Shown here piece after piece: positions 26,671 to 35,602 of a stretch of 64,000 nt of DNA. Numbering within the stretch: position 1 is the first letter of the stretch; each line of letters begins with the position of its first letter. The notes under the pieces are model-generated. The model was not told the origin of the DNA. It saw nothing but the letters and a program-made list of their open reading frames with translations, and did not search any database. The DNA is taken from positions 372,001 through 436,000 of the forward strand of contig NZ_CP059154.1 of the NCBI RefSeq assembly GCF_013456555.2, given 5' to 3'. Position numbers and translations under genes: made by a program. Origin of the DNA: Natrinema zhouii (lineage in GTDB: Archaea; Halobacteriota; Halobacteria; Halobacteriales; Natrialbaceae).

Positions 26671-27600
26671 ATGACGCTCGAGGGAGCCACCGTTCTCGTC
26701 ACCGGCGGTGCGGGATTTATCGGATCGAATCTGGCGAACCATCTCGCGGAGTCGAACGACGTGACCGTCGTCGACGACTGTTATCTGGGAACGCCCGAAA
26801 ACCTGTCCGACGACGTCGAGTTCGTCGACGCGAGTGTGCTTGCGGACGACCTGCCGACGGATGTCGACGTCGTGTTCCACCTCGCGGCGCTGTCGTCGTA
26901 CGCGATGCACGAGGAAGACCCTACAACGGGGGCCAGGGTCAACGTCGAAGGGTTCGTCAACGTGGTCGAACAGGCCCGTCAGGACGGCTGTGAGACGGTG
27001 GTGTACGCCTCGACCTCGTCGATCTACGGGAGCCGGACGGAGCCGTCGCCGGAGGATATGCCGGTAAGCGTCAACACCGGCTACGAAGCCTCGAAGCTCG
27101 CTCGAGAGCGCTACGGCGAGTACTTCTCGAACCACTACGGGATGACCGCGGCCGGCATGCGCTTTTTCTCGGTGTATCAGGGTTACGGCGGGGCAGAGGA
27201 GCACAAGGGAGAGTACGCCAACGTGATCGCCCAGTTCGCCGACGACATCGCCGACGGGGAGTCGCCGGTCCTCTACGGCGACGGCACCCAGACGCGGGAC
27301 TTCACGCACGTCTCCGATATCGTCCGCGGCCTCGAGGGGGCCGCAGTCCACGAACTCGACGGGATCTACAATCTTGGGACCGGCGAGGCGTACGATTTCG
27401 ACACCGTCGTCGAGATGATCAACGACGAACTCGGCACCGACGTGGAGCCGGAGTACGTCGAGAACCCGATTCCCGATTCGGTGTACGTCCACGATACCTG
27501 CGCCGACGCGTCGAAGATTCGCGAGGAGACCGGCTGGGAACCGCGGATCGACTTCGAAGAGGGCATTCGGCGCGTTTGTGCGCAGTACACGGACCAGTAA
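26671..27600 (+). CDS. NAD-dependent epimerase/dehydratase (UDP-sugar 4-epimerase-like)
   Basis: A 309-residue extended short-chain dehydrogenase. The NAD-binding GGAGFIGSNLANHLAE lies near residue 11, VYASTSSIYG near 110 provides the catalytic Ser/Thr region, and the catalytic tyrosine-lysine pair reads YEASK near 137. YGDGTQTRDFTHVSDIVRGL near 204 is a hallmark of UDP-glucose/galactose epimerases and dTDP-glucose dehydratases. It probably makes activated sugars for surface glycosylation, consistent with the glycosyltransferases 3 kb away. The ATG at 26671 directly precedes the Rossmann strand. Confidence 0.92.
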   Translation: MTLEGATVLVTGGAGFIGSNLANHLAESNDVTVVDDCYLGTPENLSDDVEFVDASVLADDLPTDVDVVFHLAALSSYAMHEEDPTTGARVNVEGFVNVVEQARQDGCETVVYASTSSIYGSRTEPSPEDMPVSVNTGYEASKLARERYGEYFSNHYGMTAAGMRFFSVYQGYGGAEEHKGEYANVIAQFADDIADGESPVLYGDGTQTRDFTHVSDIVRGLEGAAVHELDGIYNLGTGEAYDFDTVVEMINDELGTDVEPEYVENPIPDSVYVHDTCADASKIREETGWEPRIDFEEGIRRVCAQYTDQ

Positions 27601-28086
27601 CGCTATTTCTGCGTCGGCTTTCACGGATCGGAGTAGTGGCGATTTCGCGAATTAGAGTCCGAGAAACGGAAGCGACGGGGAACGCCGTAACTGTACCGGC
27701 GCGATCCGTGCTGTGATAGCCGGGCCGGTGTGCCGGCTCGAGCCTCGATCGGATCAGCGTCGGATTTGGGGACCCATCGACTTCCGTGCGAGATGTATCT
27801 GGGGGAAATAATACGTGGTCGCAACGCACTCGCCGTTCGAAATTGAATGCTGCTCCCGTGAGTATATCCCGTCCCCTATTCGACCAGATTGAAAATGATT
27901 TACAATCGTAGTGAATTTTACTGCAAGGGTGGTGATACCGATAGTCAACGGACCGCTGAGCGGACAGGTCGACAGCGCTCGTGCGACGGTCGAATATCGG
28001 CACCGGTAACTGTCACGGAAAACGATGTATGAGACGATCAGCGCACCTGCTAGGGGTTTTTACCGTGGCACGAACATCCACACGAT
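27601..28086. other. 485-base spacer upstream of ppc
   Basis: No convincing gene. There is an AT-rich patch at about 27885-27925 that may be a promoter remnant or upstream regulatory site. The block GTTTTTACC at about 28054-28062, centred about 29 bases before the ppc ATG, is a reasonable TATA element. A GC-rich dyad (GCCGG ... CCGGC) lies near 27720-27738. Confidence 0.45.
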
Positions 28087-30777
28087 ATGCGACTTCACAA
28101 CAGGGACGTCAGACAGGACGTCCGCGAACTCGGCGCGTTACTCGGCGACGTCCTCGAGGACCAGACGTCCCGCAGGTCGTTCGAGACGGTCGAGTCATGT
28201 CGTCAAGCCGCGATCGACTACCGAGCAGGGAAACTCGAGTCACGCGAACCGCTCGTGACGGAACTCGAGGGACTGTCGCCTCACCAACAGCGGATCGTCG
28301 CCCGCGCGTTCACGACCTATTTCGAGTTGATCAACCTCGCCGAGGAACGCGAGCGGGTCCGGACGATCCGCACGGGGTCTCAGGACGGAACACTCAGCGA
28401 TAGTCTCGAGACCGCAGCCGAGGAACTCGGCGAGGCCGACGTCGAGACCGTCAGGCAGATCCTGGACGACGTGCTGATCGAACCGACCTTCACCGCGCAC
28501 CCGACCGAGGCCCGCCGCAAGACCGTCAAGTCCAAACTGCGAGAGATTTCGACGTACCTCGAGACGCTGGACGAACGGCTGCTGACCGACAAGGAGAAGG
28601 GACAGGCCTGGCGGGACATCGACGCCGAGGTGACGAGCCTCTGGCAGACCCCGCAGGTTCGAAACCGCCAACCCGAACCCGAAGACGAGGCGCGCAACGT
28701 CCAGTGGTACCTCGAGAACACGCTGTTCGAGGTCGTCGGCGAGGTGTACGACGAACTCGACGATGCCATCGACGAGGAAGTCGCCGGCTCGCTCGACATC
28801 CCGAAACTCTTCGAGTTCCGTTCGTGGGCGGGCAGCGACCGCGACGGCAATCCGTACGTGACTCCCGAGGTGACCGCGAACACGCTCGAGCGCCAGCGAT
28901 CGGTCATCATCGAGCGCTACCACGAACAGCTCAAGCGCCTCTCGGGCGTCCTGAGCCAGGACGGCAGCCGGATCGACGCCGGCTCCGCGTTTCAGGCCTC
29001 GCTCGAGCGCGACCGCGACCGGCTACCCGGCAGCGCCCGCACCGCCGAGGAGCGCTACCCCGGCGAGCCCTACCGGCAGAAACTCAAGCTCATGCGCGAG
29101 CGACTCCGCCGCGTCGGCGACGTCCGACCCGGCGGGTACGACGAGGTCGACGACCTCCTCGCCGATCTCGAGGTCATCTCGAAGAGCCTGCGCAACAACG
29201 GTGCCGAGAGCGTCGTCGACGCCCACGTCGACCCGATCCGCAGACAGGTCGCCACGTTCGGCTTCTCGCTGGCGAGTCTCGACCTGCGAGAGCACCAGCA
29301 AAAACACACGGACGCCATCGCCGAAGCGCTCGAGGCCGAGGGTGTCGACTACCACGACCTCTCGGAAGACGACCGCGCCGAGTTCCTGACCGACGCCATC
29401 TTGCAAGACGAATCGGTGATCGATCTGAGCGACACCGACGAGCTCTCGGACGATTCGGCGCGCGTCCTCCGCCTGTTCGACAGCCTCGCCGACTGGCAGA
29501 CCGAGTACGGCAGCCACGCCATCGACACCTACGCCATCTCGATGACCGAGGAACCCAGCCACGTCCTCGAGGTGCTCTTCCTGGCCGATCAGGCCGACGT
29601 CATCTCCCTGCCCGAACACGCCGGGATCGACATCGTTCCGCTGCTCGAGACCGAGTACGCCCTCTCGGGTGCCCGGCGGATCATGGGGACGCTGTTCGAG
29701 AACGACGCGTATTCGCAGGTCCTCAAGGCGCGGGGCCAGACGCAGGAGATCATGCTCGGGTACTCGGACTCGAACAAGGAAAACGGCTTCCTCGCGGCCA
29801 ACTGGTCGCTGTACAAGAACCAGCGCCGCCTCGGCGAGATCTGTGACGATCACGACGTGACGATGCGGCTGTTCCACGGCCGCGGCGGCTCGATCTCGCG
29901 GGGCGGCGGCCCGATGAACGAGGCGCTGCTCGCGCTGCCGAACTCGACTGTGACGGGCCAGGTCAAGTTCACCGAACAGGGTGAAGCCATCGCCGAGAAG
30001 TACGGCAATCCCCGCATCGCCGAACGAAACATCGAACAGATGCTCAACGCCCAGCTCCGGGCGCGCAAGCAGGCGATGGACCAACCGGAGGAGGAGGTCC
30101 GCGACGAGTGGGTCGACGCGATGGAAACCATGGCCGACGCCGCTCGACGGGAGTACCGCGACCTCCTCGAGAGCGAGGGATTCGTCCGGTACTTCGAGCA
30201 GTCGACGCCGATCACCGTCATCGAGGACCTCGATCTGGGCTCGCGGCCGGCGTCGAGATCGGGCGAGCGCACCGTCGAGGACCTCCGGGCGATCCCGTGG
30301 GTGTTCTCGTGGACGCAGTCGCGGTGTATCCTGCCGGGCTGGTACGCGATCGCGACGGGCGTCGAGGCCTACGTCGACGACGGCGGGTCGATGGAGACGC
30401 TGCAGACGATGTACGAGGAGTGGCCGTTCTTCCGGACGACACTGGACAACGCCGCCCTTTCGCTGTCCCGCACCGAACTCGAGATCGCCGAACGGTACGC
30501 GGACATGGCCGAACCGGAGCTTCGCGATCGGTTCTTCCCACGCGTAACCGACGAGTACGAGCGGACCGCCGACCTCATTACGGAAATCGGGCAGCGCGAT
30601 CGGCTCCACACCCGTGACTGGCTCGGGGAGAATTTGGAGCGCCGGAATCCCTACGTCGATCCGCTAAACATGCTGCAGGTCTACTTGCTCAACCGAACCC
30701 ATCGAACGGACATCGAGGAACGAACGCTGCGGCTGACGGTCAAGGGGATCGCGGCCGGCATGAAGAATACCGGCTGA
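28087..30777 (+). CDS. ppc: Phosphoenolpyruvate carboxylase (bacterial type)
   Basis: This 896-residue enzyme carboxylates PEP with bicarbonate to oxaloacetate and refills the TCA cycle. Motifs: FTAHPTEARRKTVKSKLRE near residue 137 (catalytic His), MLGYSDSNKENGFLAANW near 556, RLFHGRGGSISRGGGPM near 595 (catalytic arginines), and GQVKFTEQGEAIAEKY near 623. The C-terminus ends MKNTG, like the family's QNTG, which binds allosteric aspartate. Full length. The ATG at 28087 follows the TATA-like GTTTTTACC. It is monocistronic and followed by a tRNA gene. Confidence 0.97.
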   Translation: MRLHNRDVRQDVRELGALLGDVLEDQTSRRSFETVESCRQAAIDYRAGKLESREPLVTELEGLSPHQQRIVARAFTTYFELINLAEERERVRTIRTGSQDGTLSDSLETAAEELGEADVETVRQILDDVLIEPTFTAHPTEARRKTVKSKLREISTYLETLDERLLTDKEKGQAWRDIDAEVTSLWQTPQVRNRQPEPEDEARNVQWYLENTLFEVVGEVYDELDDAIDEEVAGSLDIPKLFEFRSWAGSDRDGNPYVTPEVTANTLERQRSVIIERYHEQLKRLSGVLSQDGSRIDAGSAFQASLERDRDRLPGSARTAEERYPGEPYRQKLKLMRERLRRVGDVRPGGYDEVDDLLADLEVISKSLRNNGAESVVDAHVDPIRRQVATFGFSLASLDLREHQQKHTDAIAEALEAEGVDYHDLSEDDRAEFLTDAILQDESVIDLSDTDELSDDSARVLRLFDSLADWQTEYGSHAIDTYAISMTEEPSHVLEVLFLADQADVISLPEHAGIDIVPLLETEYALSGARRIMGTLFENDAYSQVLKARGQTQEIMLGYSDSNKENGFLAANWSLYKNQRRLGEICDDHDVTMRLFHGRGGSISRGGGPMNEALLALPNSTVTGQVKFTEQGEAIAEKYGNPRIAERNIEQMLNAQLRARKQAMDQPEEEVRDEWVDAMETMADAARREYRDLLESEGFVRYFEQSTPITVIEDLDLGSRPASRSGERTVEDLRAIPWVFSWTQSRCILPGWYAIATGVEAYVDDGGSMETLQTMYEEWPFFRTTLDNAALSLSRTELEIAERYADMAEPELRDRFFPRVTDEYERTADLITEIGQRDRLHTRDWLGENLERRNPYVDPLNMLQVYLLNRTHRTDIEERTLRLTVKGIAAGMKNTG

Positions 30778-30933
30778 TCGAGACGGAGCGATCGAGCGGT
30801 ACGCCAGCGGGTACCGGTCCGTGTTCGGCCGCTCGAGCCGATCGATTCCGCCGCTTTTCTCGGACGTGAATCGATCACAGGGAGCGCCACGGATCGAAAC
30901 GGGTAAAAACGTCTCTCGAGTAGAAACGGATGA

Positions 30934-31018
30934 GCCGAGATAGCCTAGCCCGGCCAAGGCGGTAGATTCGAAATCTACTGTCCTCACGGACTCGGGAGTT
31001 CAAATCTCCCTCTCGGCG
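30934..31018 (+). tRNA. tRNA-Ser (anticodon CGA)
   Basis: The 85 bases fold as a class II tRNA. The acceptor stem pairs GCCGAGA (30934-30940) with TCTCGGC (31011-31017) and is followed by discriminator G. The D-arm has GCC ... GGC, and the anticodon arm is GTAGA-TTCGAAA-TCTAC with anticodon CGA. The long variable arm is GTCCTCACGGAC, and the T-arm GGGAG-TTCAAAT-CTCCC. No intron and no encoded CCA. The TATA-like TAAAAAC at about 30904 lies 26-30 bases upstream. The 3' 20 bases recur twice just downstream. Confidence 0.97.
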
Positions 31019-31337
31019 TTTTCACGACGACAACGACGGTGAGCGGAGCGAACCGTCTGTCGTCGTAAAACCCATACGGAGATTTGAATCAGGGAGTGAA
31101 GCGAAGCGAAACGACCGTGGTTCAAATCTCCCTCTCGGCGCTTTTGCAGCAACAAACTGATGAGCGCCGCGTAGCGGCGCGAATCAACTTCCGTTGCTGC
31201 AAAGTGGTAAACGGGAGATTTGAACGAGACAAGTCGCAGTTCGCGCAGCGAGAGGGCGGTCGCTTCGCGACCGCGATTGCGAACGGCGAAGCCGTGAGCG
31301 AGTACGTCTTGGCGTTGTTCAAATCTCCCTCTCGGCG
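30999..31337 (+). repeat. Three direct copies of the tRNA-Ser 3' end with hairpin-bearing spacers
   Basis: The last 20 bases of the tRNA gene, TTCAAATCTCCCTCTCGGCG, occur at 30999-31018, 31121-31140 and 31318-31337. The spacers are 102 and 177 bases and carry strong hairpins (ACGACGAC/GTCGTCGT across 31025-31068; GCAGCAAC/GTTGCTGC across about 31146-31200 with an inner GCGCCGC/GCGGCGC). Each spacer also holds an inverted copy of the T-arm (GGAGATTTGAA at 31078-31088; GGGAGATTTGAAC at 31213-31225). The sequence after each copy also starts alike (TTTTGCAGCAAC, TTTTACAGCAAC). No integrase gene is present here. Confidence 0.93.
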
Positions 31338-31650
31338 TTTTACAGCAACCACACCCGACGAGTGACGCGTATCGGCTCGAGTTATCCAGTTCCTGGAACC
31401 GACATCTTGAAAATGTACACAGAGAGAGTCAGCCGCTGCCGGTTTCGACGAACCGCTGATTGGAGTCGAGACGTGCGAATCGACGATTAGGGCTCCCGCA
31501 TCTGCGTGGGAGTTTTCTGACCCCGTTGAACCGACCGGAACCCCATCACTCGCAAGGGGGACCACTATGCAAATTCTTGCCGTATGTGATGTGTCACGAG
31601 ATACCAATGAACGTAACGATAGAGCTGACAGTTCTGACCGGGTGGGCGCG

Positions 31651-33279
31651 ATGAATGCTGACGAACCGGGAGACGATTCGACCGCGAGTGACGAGACGTT
31701 TCACCCGCTCGGCGACGAGTGGCAGGACGACCTCGAGGACGTGCTCGACGACACCGAGTACGACACCGAACTCGGAATGGAAATGGGGAGGGACGCCATG
31801 CGGGTCACGAAAGGCGACCTCTCGGAGGAGGAGTTCCACGAGCGCTATCACGAGGACGTGATGGAGGAGTTCGGTGAGGACGAACGGCCGATCGCCAGCC
31901 CGGACGATATCGATGAGGAGTCGGAGTCGCTGCTCTCGTCGCTCACTGGCGACGAGTCCCGTCGGGAAGTACTCAAGAAGGGAGCCGCCGGTGCCGGGTT
32001 CGCCAGCCTCGGGTGGGGTGCGGTCGACCAGCAGGAGCCGGAGCAGCCGGCCGTCGAAGACCCGGGGGAAGTACACCCCGACGAGGACGCGACGCAGTGG
32101 GGAATGACGATCGACCTCGAGCACTGTGACGGCTGTCTCTCCTGTGTAACCGCCTGTAACGCGGAGCACCAGTGGGACGAGGGGGCGAACTGGATGTACG
32201 TCCTCGCCTTCGAGGACGGCAACGTCGAGTCGCCCGAACCCGACGAGTACGAGAGCGTCCACGACTTCAACTACCTCGTCCGGCCGTGTCAGCACTGTAC
32301 CGACGCGCCCTGCGAGAAGGTGTGTCCGACGACGGCCCGTCACACGCGCGACGACGGGGGGCTCGTGCTGACCGACTACGAGGTCTGCATCGGCTGTCGG
32401 TACTGTCAGGTTGCCTGTCCATACGGCGTCAACTACTTCCAGTGGGACGAGCCGGACGTAGAACGGGAGGAGCTCAGCGAGGAGGGGGTCTACGACTACC
32501 GCGACCGGCCCGTCAGCCGGCGTGCACCTCGCGGGGTCATGTCCAAGTGCGTCTTCGATCCGGCTCGTCAGGACGGCAATCACGGCGAGGAACTGGTCGG
32601 CACGACCGCTTGCGAACAGGCCTGTCCGCCGAGCGTCATCCAGTTCGGCGACATGAACAATCCGAACAGTGATCCGCAGCGCTACGATGAGAACCCGGCC
32701 AGAGCGCGAACGCTGATCCGGGTGAGTACGGGGCTTCCGTCGCCCGACGACCTCCCGTCGATGCTCGAGGGAGTGGACTCGAACCTGGACGCGGTCACCG
32801 AGGCCGTCGACGGCCTCACCGAGGACTCGATCGCCCTCGCGGTGGCGGTCCAGCTCACCCAGGAAGACTACGAGGAGGAGGCACCGGCGGGCGACACCTT
32901 GCCAGATCAGGAGCAAACGATCCTCGATGTCGTGTCGGTCCTTCAGGACCACGGGCTCGACCTTACCAGCGAGGAGACGCTCTCCCAGCTCGGTCTCACG
33001 GTCGACCAGTTCGAGGGGCCGTCCGAAGACGTCGAGGTCTCCGACAATGCAGATGTCGCGCAAGAACGGTTCGAGGACTACATCGATGCGCCCGAAGAGC
33101 GGTTCGAACTCCTCGAGGGCATCGGGACGAATCCGAACGTCACCTATCTCGGCACGCAGCCGGGTCCGAACGCCCATCAGGTCGAAGGCCCGACCTCCTA
33201 CGAGGAGGTCGACATGCTCGACAGGCGACAGGAGGCCCTCGACGACCAGACCGTCGGTCTCGGGCTCCGTGACGATTGA
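31651..33279 (+). CDS. Four-cluster ferredoxin-type electron-transfer subunit (DMSO/Psr/Nrf beta family), no partners nearby
   Basis: A 542-residue iron-sulfur protein. Four cysteine clusters are visible: CDGCLSCVTACNAEH near residue 163, CQHCTDAPCEKVCP near 217, CIGCRYCQVACPYG near 249, and a fourth with C..CEQACPP near 290-325. This is the beta subunit of complex-iron-sulfur-molybdoenzymes (PsrB, DmsB, NrfC types). About 110 acidic residues precede the sequence SRREVLKKGAAGAGFASLGWG, which looks like an internal Tat-type motif. The C-terminal 200 residues are an unfamiliar acidic extension. The usual catalytic and membrane-anchor subunits are absent on both sides. I chose the ATG at 31651; the earlier one at 31567 adds atypical residues. 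Confidence 0.82.
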   Translation: MNADEPGDDSTASDETFHPLGDEWQDDLEDVLDDTEYDTELGMEMGRDAMRVTKGDLSEEEFHERYHEDVMEEFGEDERPIASPDDIDEESESLLSSLTGDESRREVLKKGAAGAGFASLGWGAVDQQEPEQPAVEDPGEVHPDEDATQWGMTIDLEHCDGCLSCVTACNAEHQWDEGANWMYVLAFEDGNVESPEPDEYESVHDFNYLVRPCQHCTDAPCEKVCPTTARHTRDDGGLVLTDYEVCIGCRYCQVACPYGVNYFQWDEPDVEREELSEEGVYDYRDRPVSRRAPRGVMSKCVFDPARQDGNHGEELVGTTACEQACPPSVIQFGDMNNPNSDPQRYDENPARARTLIRVSTGLPSPDDLPSMLEGVDSNLDAVTEAVDGLTEDSIALAVAVQLTQEDYEEEAPAGDTLPDQEQTILDVVSVLQDHGLDLTSEETLSQLGLTVDQFEGPSEDVEVSDNADVAQERFEDYIDAPEERFELLEGIGTNPNVTYLGTQPGPNAHQVEGPTSYEEVDMLDRRQEALDDQTVGLGLRDD

Positions 33280-33323
33280 CGCGTCCCAGTGGCTCGTCAC
33301 CGCCACTGCTTCCCGACCGTCGA

Positions 33324-33555
33324 TTAGACTTCGAAGCCGAAGTTGAAATCACCCTGCCACTCCGCTCGTTCCCCACTGAAGTTGGTCTCACCGTAGTGCC
33401 GATTGCCGACCCACAGCACCGACGAGAGCGTCGTGTCGGGGTCGCTCATCACGAACCCGCGAAGAACGAGCTTTCGACGGAGTGGTCCGCACCGCTCTCG
33501 GCGAACCGGAGGCTCGCGCCGTCGGCGCCGATCGTACAGCTATCGAGCCTCGCCG
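33324..33555 (-). pseudogene. C-terminal remnant of the beta-helix gene (fragment 2)
   Basis: The minus strand here aligns over about 230 bases with the 3' end of the gene at 35.6-37.3 kb. The readable peptide includes DGASLRFAESGADHSVESSFF, then a one-base deletion at the position of FDGLVM, then MSDPDTTLSSVLWVGNRHYGETNF and QWQG-like EWQGDFNFGFEV ending at the stop codon 33324-33326. There is no start. The intact gene's 3' end lies 2,279 bases away in the same orientation, with the asparagine-synthase-like gene between. Confidence 0.85.
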
Positions 33556-33583
33556 GCAGACGGGAGGCAGGAGGCAGGTGGCG

Positions 33584-35389
33584 TTACGACTGGTTGATCG
33601 TCGGGGGTCGGGACCGCTCGCGATCGGCGACTGCTGACTCGGGCTCGGCAGCGTCCCGAGAGAGGGCCGCGACGAGCGTCAGCAGTAGGTACTGCTGGTG
33701 GGTGTTGTAACCGCCCTGCGACCAGGTGATTCGCCGGACCGCCTCGCTCGAGAACGGGCTGGCCAGCTCGTCGGGTTTGCTCGTCGCGTCGACGAGGGCG
33801 GTCGGTGGTTGTCCGGACGAGCTGCCGCCTCGCCCCAGCATCTGGAGGACCCGTTTCTTGAGTGCGGGGTGCTCGGACAGCCACTCGTAGCCGGCGTGTT
33901 TGACGCGGTACTCGAGGGAATTGATGGGCGCACCGTAATCGACGTACTCGACGTCGAGGGTGTCCGGATCGAGCGCGGCGAGGAATTCCCGGTAGAGGTT
34001 CGTCCGCCGCTTCTGTTCGGGCGGACACGCCATCGCCTCGGTGAAAAACGGGAGGGAGTAAAACGGCGTCGTCGACCACATGTAGTATCGCGTCCGGTCT
34101 TCGCCGGTGTTGAGGTAGTTGAACCCGCGCTCGCGAACGAGGAAGTGAACGAACTTCCCGTCGTAGTCGGATTCGGGATACGAGACGAGTCTGTCCCGGA
34201 TCGACGCGCGGAGCGTGTCCGGATCGGCGTCGATGAGGGAAGCCACGTCCTCGAGCGAGTACACCTGCTGATAGTCGAGAACCGCGTCCACGAGTTCGTC
34301 GATCGAATCGACGTCTTTCGACGGTGTCAGGTCGGGGAACGCCTTGTCGCCGCCGTCACCAGTGATGAACGTGGCGCGGGGATGGTCAACCGACACCTGT
34401 TCGGCGAAGTTGAGACCCAGGGACATGCTCAAGTTGTTCATTCCCTGCGTCATGTCGAGCAGCGTTTCGCGGTGGTGATCGGTCCTGTCGACGACGTACG
34501 ACTCCCAGGGAACGTCGAGCGCGTTCGCCACCTGTCGTGCAACGTTGACTTCGGCGGTGTTCGCGCCGTCCGCTCGCATCGATGTCGCGGCCGTCAGTTT
34601 CCCATCGACGCGAGTGTACCCGGCGATCGCCGCCCGCGAGTCGAGGCCACCGCTGAGGGAGATGAGCGTTTCCTCGGAGACGCTGGCGCGGTTTTCGCAC
34701 GCCTCGACGAATTGGTCCCGGAGCCGTCGGGCGTTCGCCTCGACGCTTCGATTCCCGTTCGCGTGGACGTCGAACTCGAACTCGTGTGTCGACGTCACCG
34801 ACTCCGCGCCGACCTCGATCAGCGATCCCGGCGGAAGCCGTTCGACCCCCGCGTACAGCGTTCGCGTCCCGAGCGGGTAGCCGAGGAGCAGCAACTGCCC
34901 GAGGCCGATCGGGTCGGGCTCGAGTTCGTCGCCGAGTGCCCGTCCCAGTTCCCGAATGACCTTGAGCTCGCGCGTGACGACCGTCGTCCCGTCGATCGTC
35001 GCGCGATAGGTCGGCAGTCGTCCGAACGCGTCGTTTACGGCCCACATTGTTCCGTCCGCGTCGTCGATAACGAGGAGCAGGAAGTCGCCGTCTCTGGCGG
35101 CCACCCACTCCGAGAGCGCCTCGGTGTCGCCTTCCCGTATCAGCGTCGCGGCTTCCGAGACCGCCGCGTCGACGTCTGCGGTACCGTAGAGATACCCTTC
35201 CAGCACAACCGTCGATGCCTCCGTTTCGAACACGGATACCGGATACTCGTCGTACTTCGTGTACGCGACGACGGGGTCATCGGTCCGGACGTCGTGGCGC
35301 TGATAGGCGTCGGTAAACCGAACGGAATCGAGAACGTCGTCGACGACGTCGTTGGCAGTCGGCTCTCCGAGAACCGTAATTCCAGGCAT
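33584..35389 (-). CDS. Asparagine-synthase-like protein lacking the glutaminase cysteine
   Basis: A 601-residue protein. The C-terminal ATP-pyrophosphatase (synthetase) domain has the PP-loop SLSGGLDSRAAIAGY near residue 246 and TGDGGDKAFPDL near 345. The N-terminal region resembles the class II glutamine amidotransferase domain, for example GDFLLLVIDDADGTMWAVNDAFGRLPTY near 100-127, but the protein starts MPGITV, so the catalytic Cys after the initiator Met is Pro. It cannot use glutamine in the usual way and may use ammonia or adenylate a different substrate. Related proteins are common in surface-polysaccharide loci. It is flanked by a beta-helix gene and its repeated 3' end. Confidence 0.85.
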   Translation of the reverse strand: MPGITVLGEPTANDVVDDVLDSVRFTDAYQRHDVRTDDPVVAYTKYDEYPVSVFETEASTVVLEGYLYGTADVDAAVSEAATLIREGDTEALSEWVAARDGDFLLLVIDDADGTMWAVNDAFGRLPTYRATIDGTTVVTRELKVIRELGRALGDELEPDPIGLGQLLLLGYPLGTRTLYAGVERLPPGSLIEVGAESVTSTHEFEFDVHANGNRSVEANARRLRDQFVEACENRASVSEETLISLSGGLDSRAAIAGYTRVDGKLTAATSMRADGANTAEVNVARQVANALDVPWESYVVDRTDHHRETLLDMTQGMNNLSMSLGLNFAEQVSVDHPRATFITGDGGDKAFPDLTPSKDVDSIDELVDAVLDYQQVYSLEDVASLIDADPDTLRASIRDRLVSYPESDYDGKFVHFLVRERGFNYLNTGEDRTRYYMWSTTPFYSLPFFTEAMACPPEQKRRTNLYREFLAALDPDTLDVEYVDYGAPINSLEYRVKHAGYEWLSEHPALKKRVLQMLGRGGSSSGQPPTALVDATSKPDELASPFSSEAVRRITWSQGGYNTHQQYLLLTLVAALSRDAAEPESAVADRERSRPPTINQS

Positions 35390-35602
35390 ACCGGAGTGGA
35401 GCCACTTGAGGGGGATTATTATTCACCAGTTAAATCCGTCGAACGGATCTCTCACGGTGATTCGACCGAACTGGCCGGTTCGACGCGGTGTCGCAAAAGC
35501 GGGTTGACTCCCTCGCAGTACCCTCCCGATCACCGATCGACGGGCCCGAGCGGACGCGGGCGGTGCGTCGGAGGCGATGCCCGACGGTCGGCGAGCGCGG
35601 GA

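Noticed and set aside
29023..30609. Long minus-strand open frame within ppc
   Set aside because: It is the mirror of the ppc reading frame; ppc has all catalytic motifs and the antisense frame has none.
31084..31365. Plus-strand frame through the tRNA 3'-end repeats
   Set aside because: It runs through hairpins and att-like repeats and its composition is not haloarchaeal coding.
31594..33306. Minus-strand open frame over 500 codons opposite the iron-sulfur subunit
   Set aside because: The plus strand has four perfect cysteine clusters; the antisense reading has no recognisable domain.
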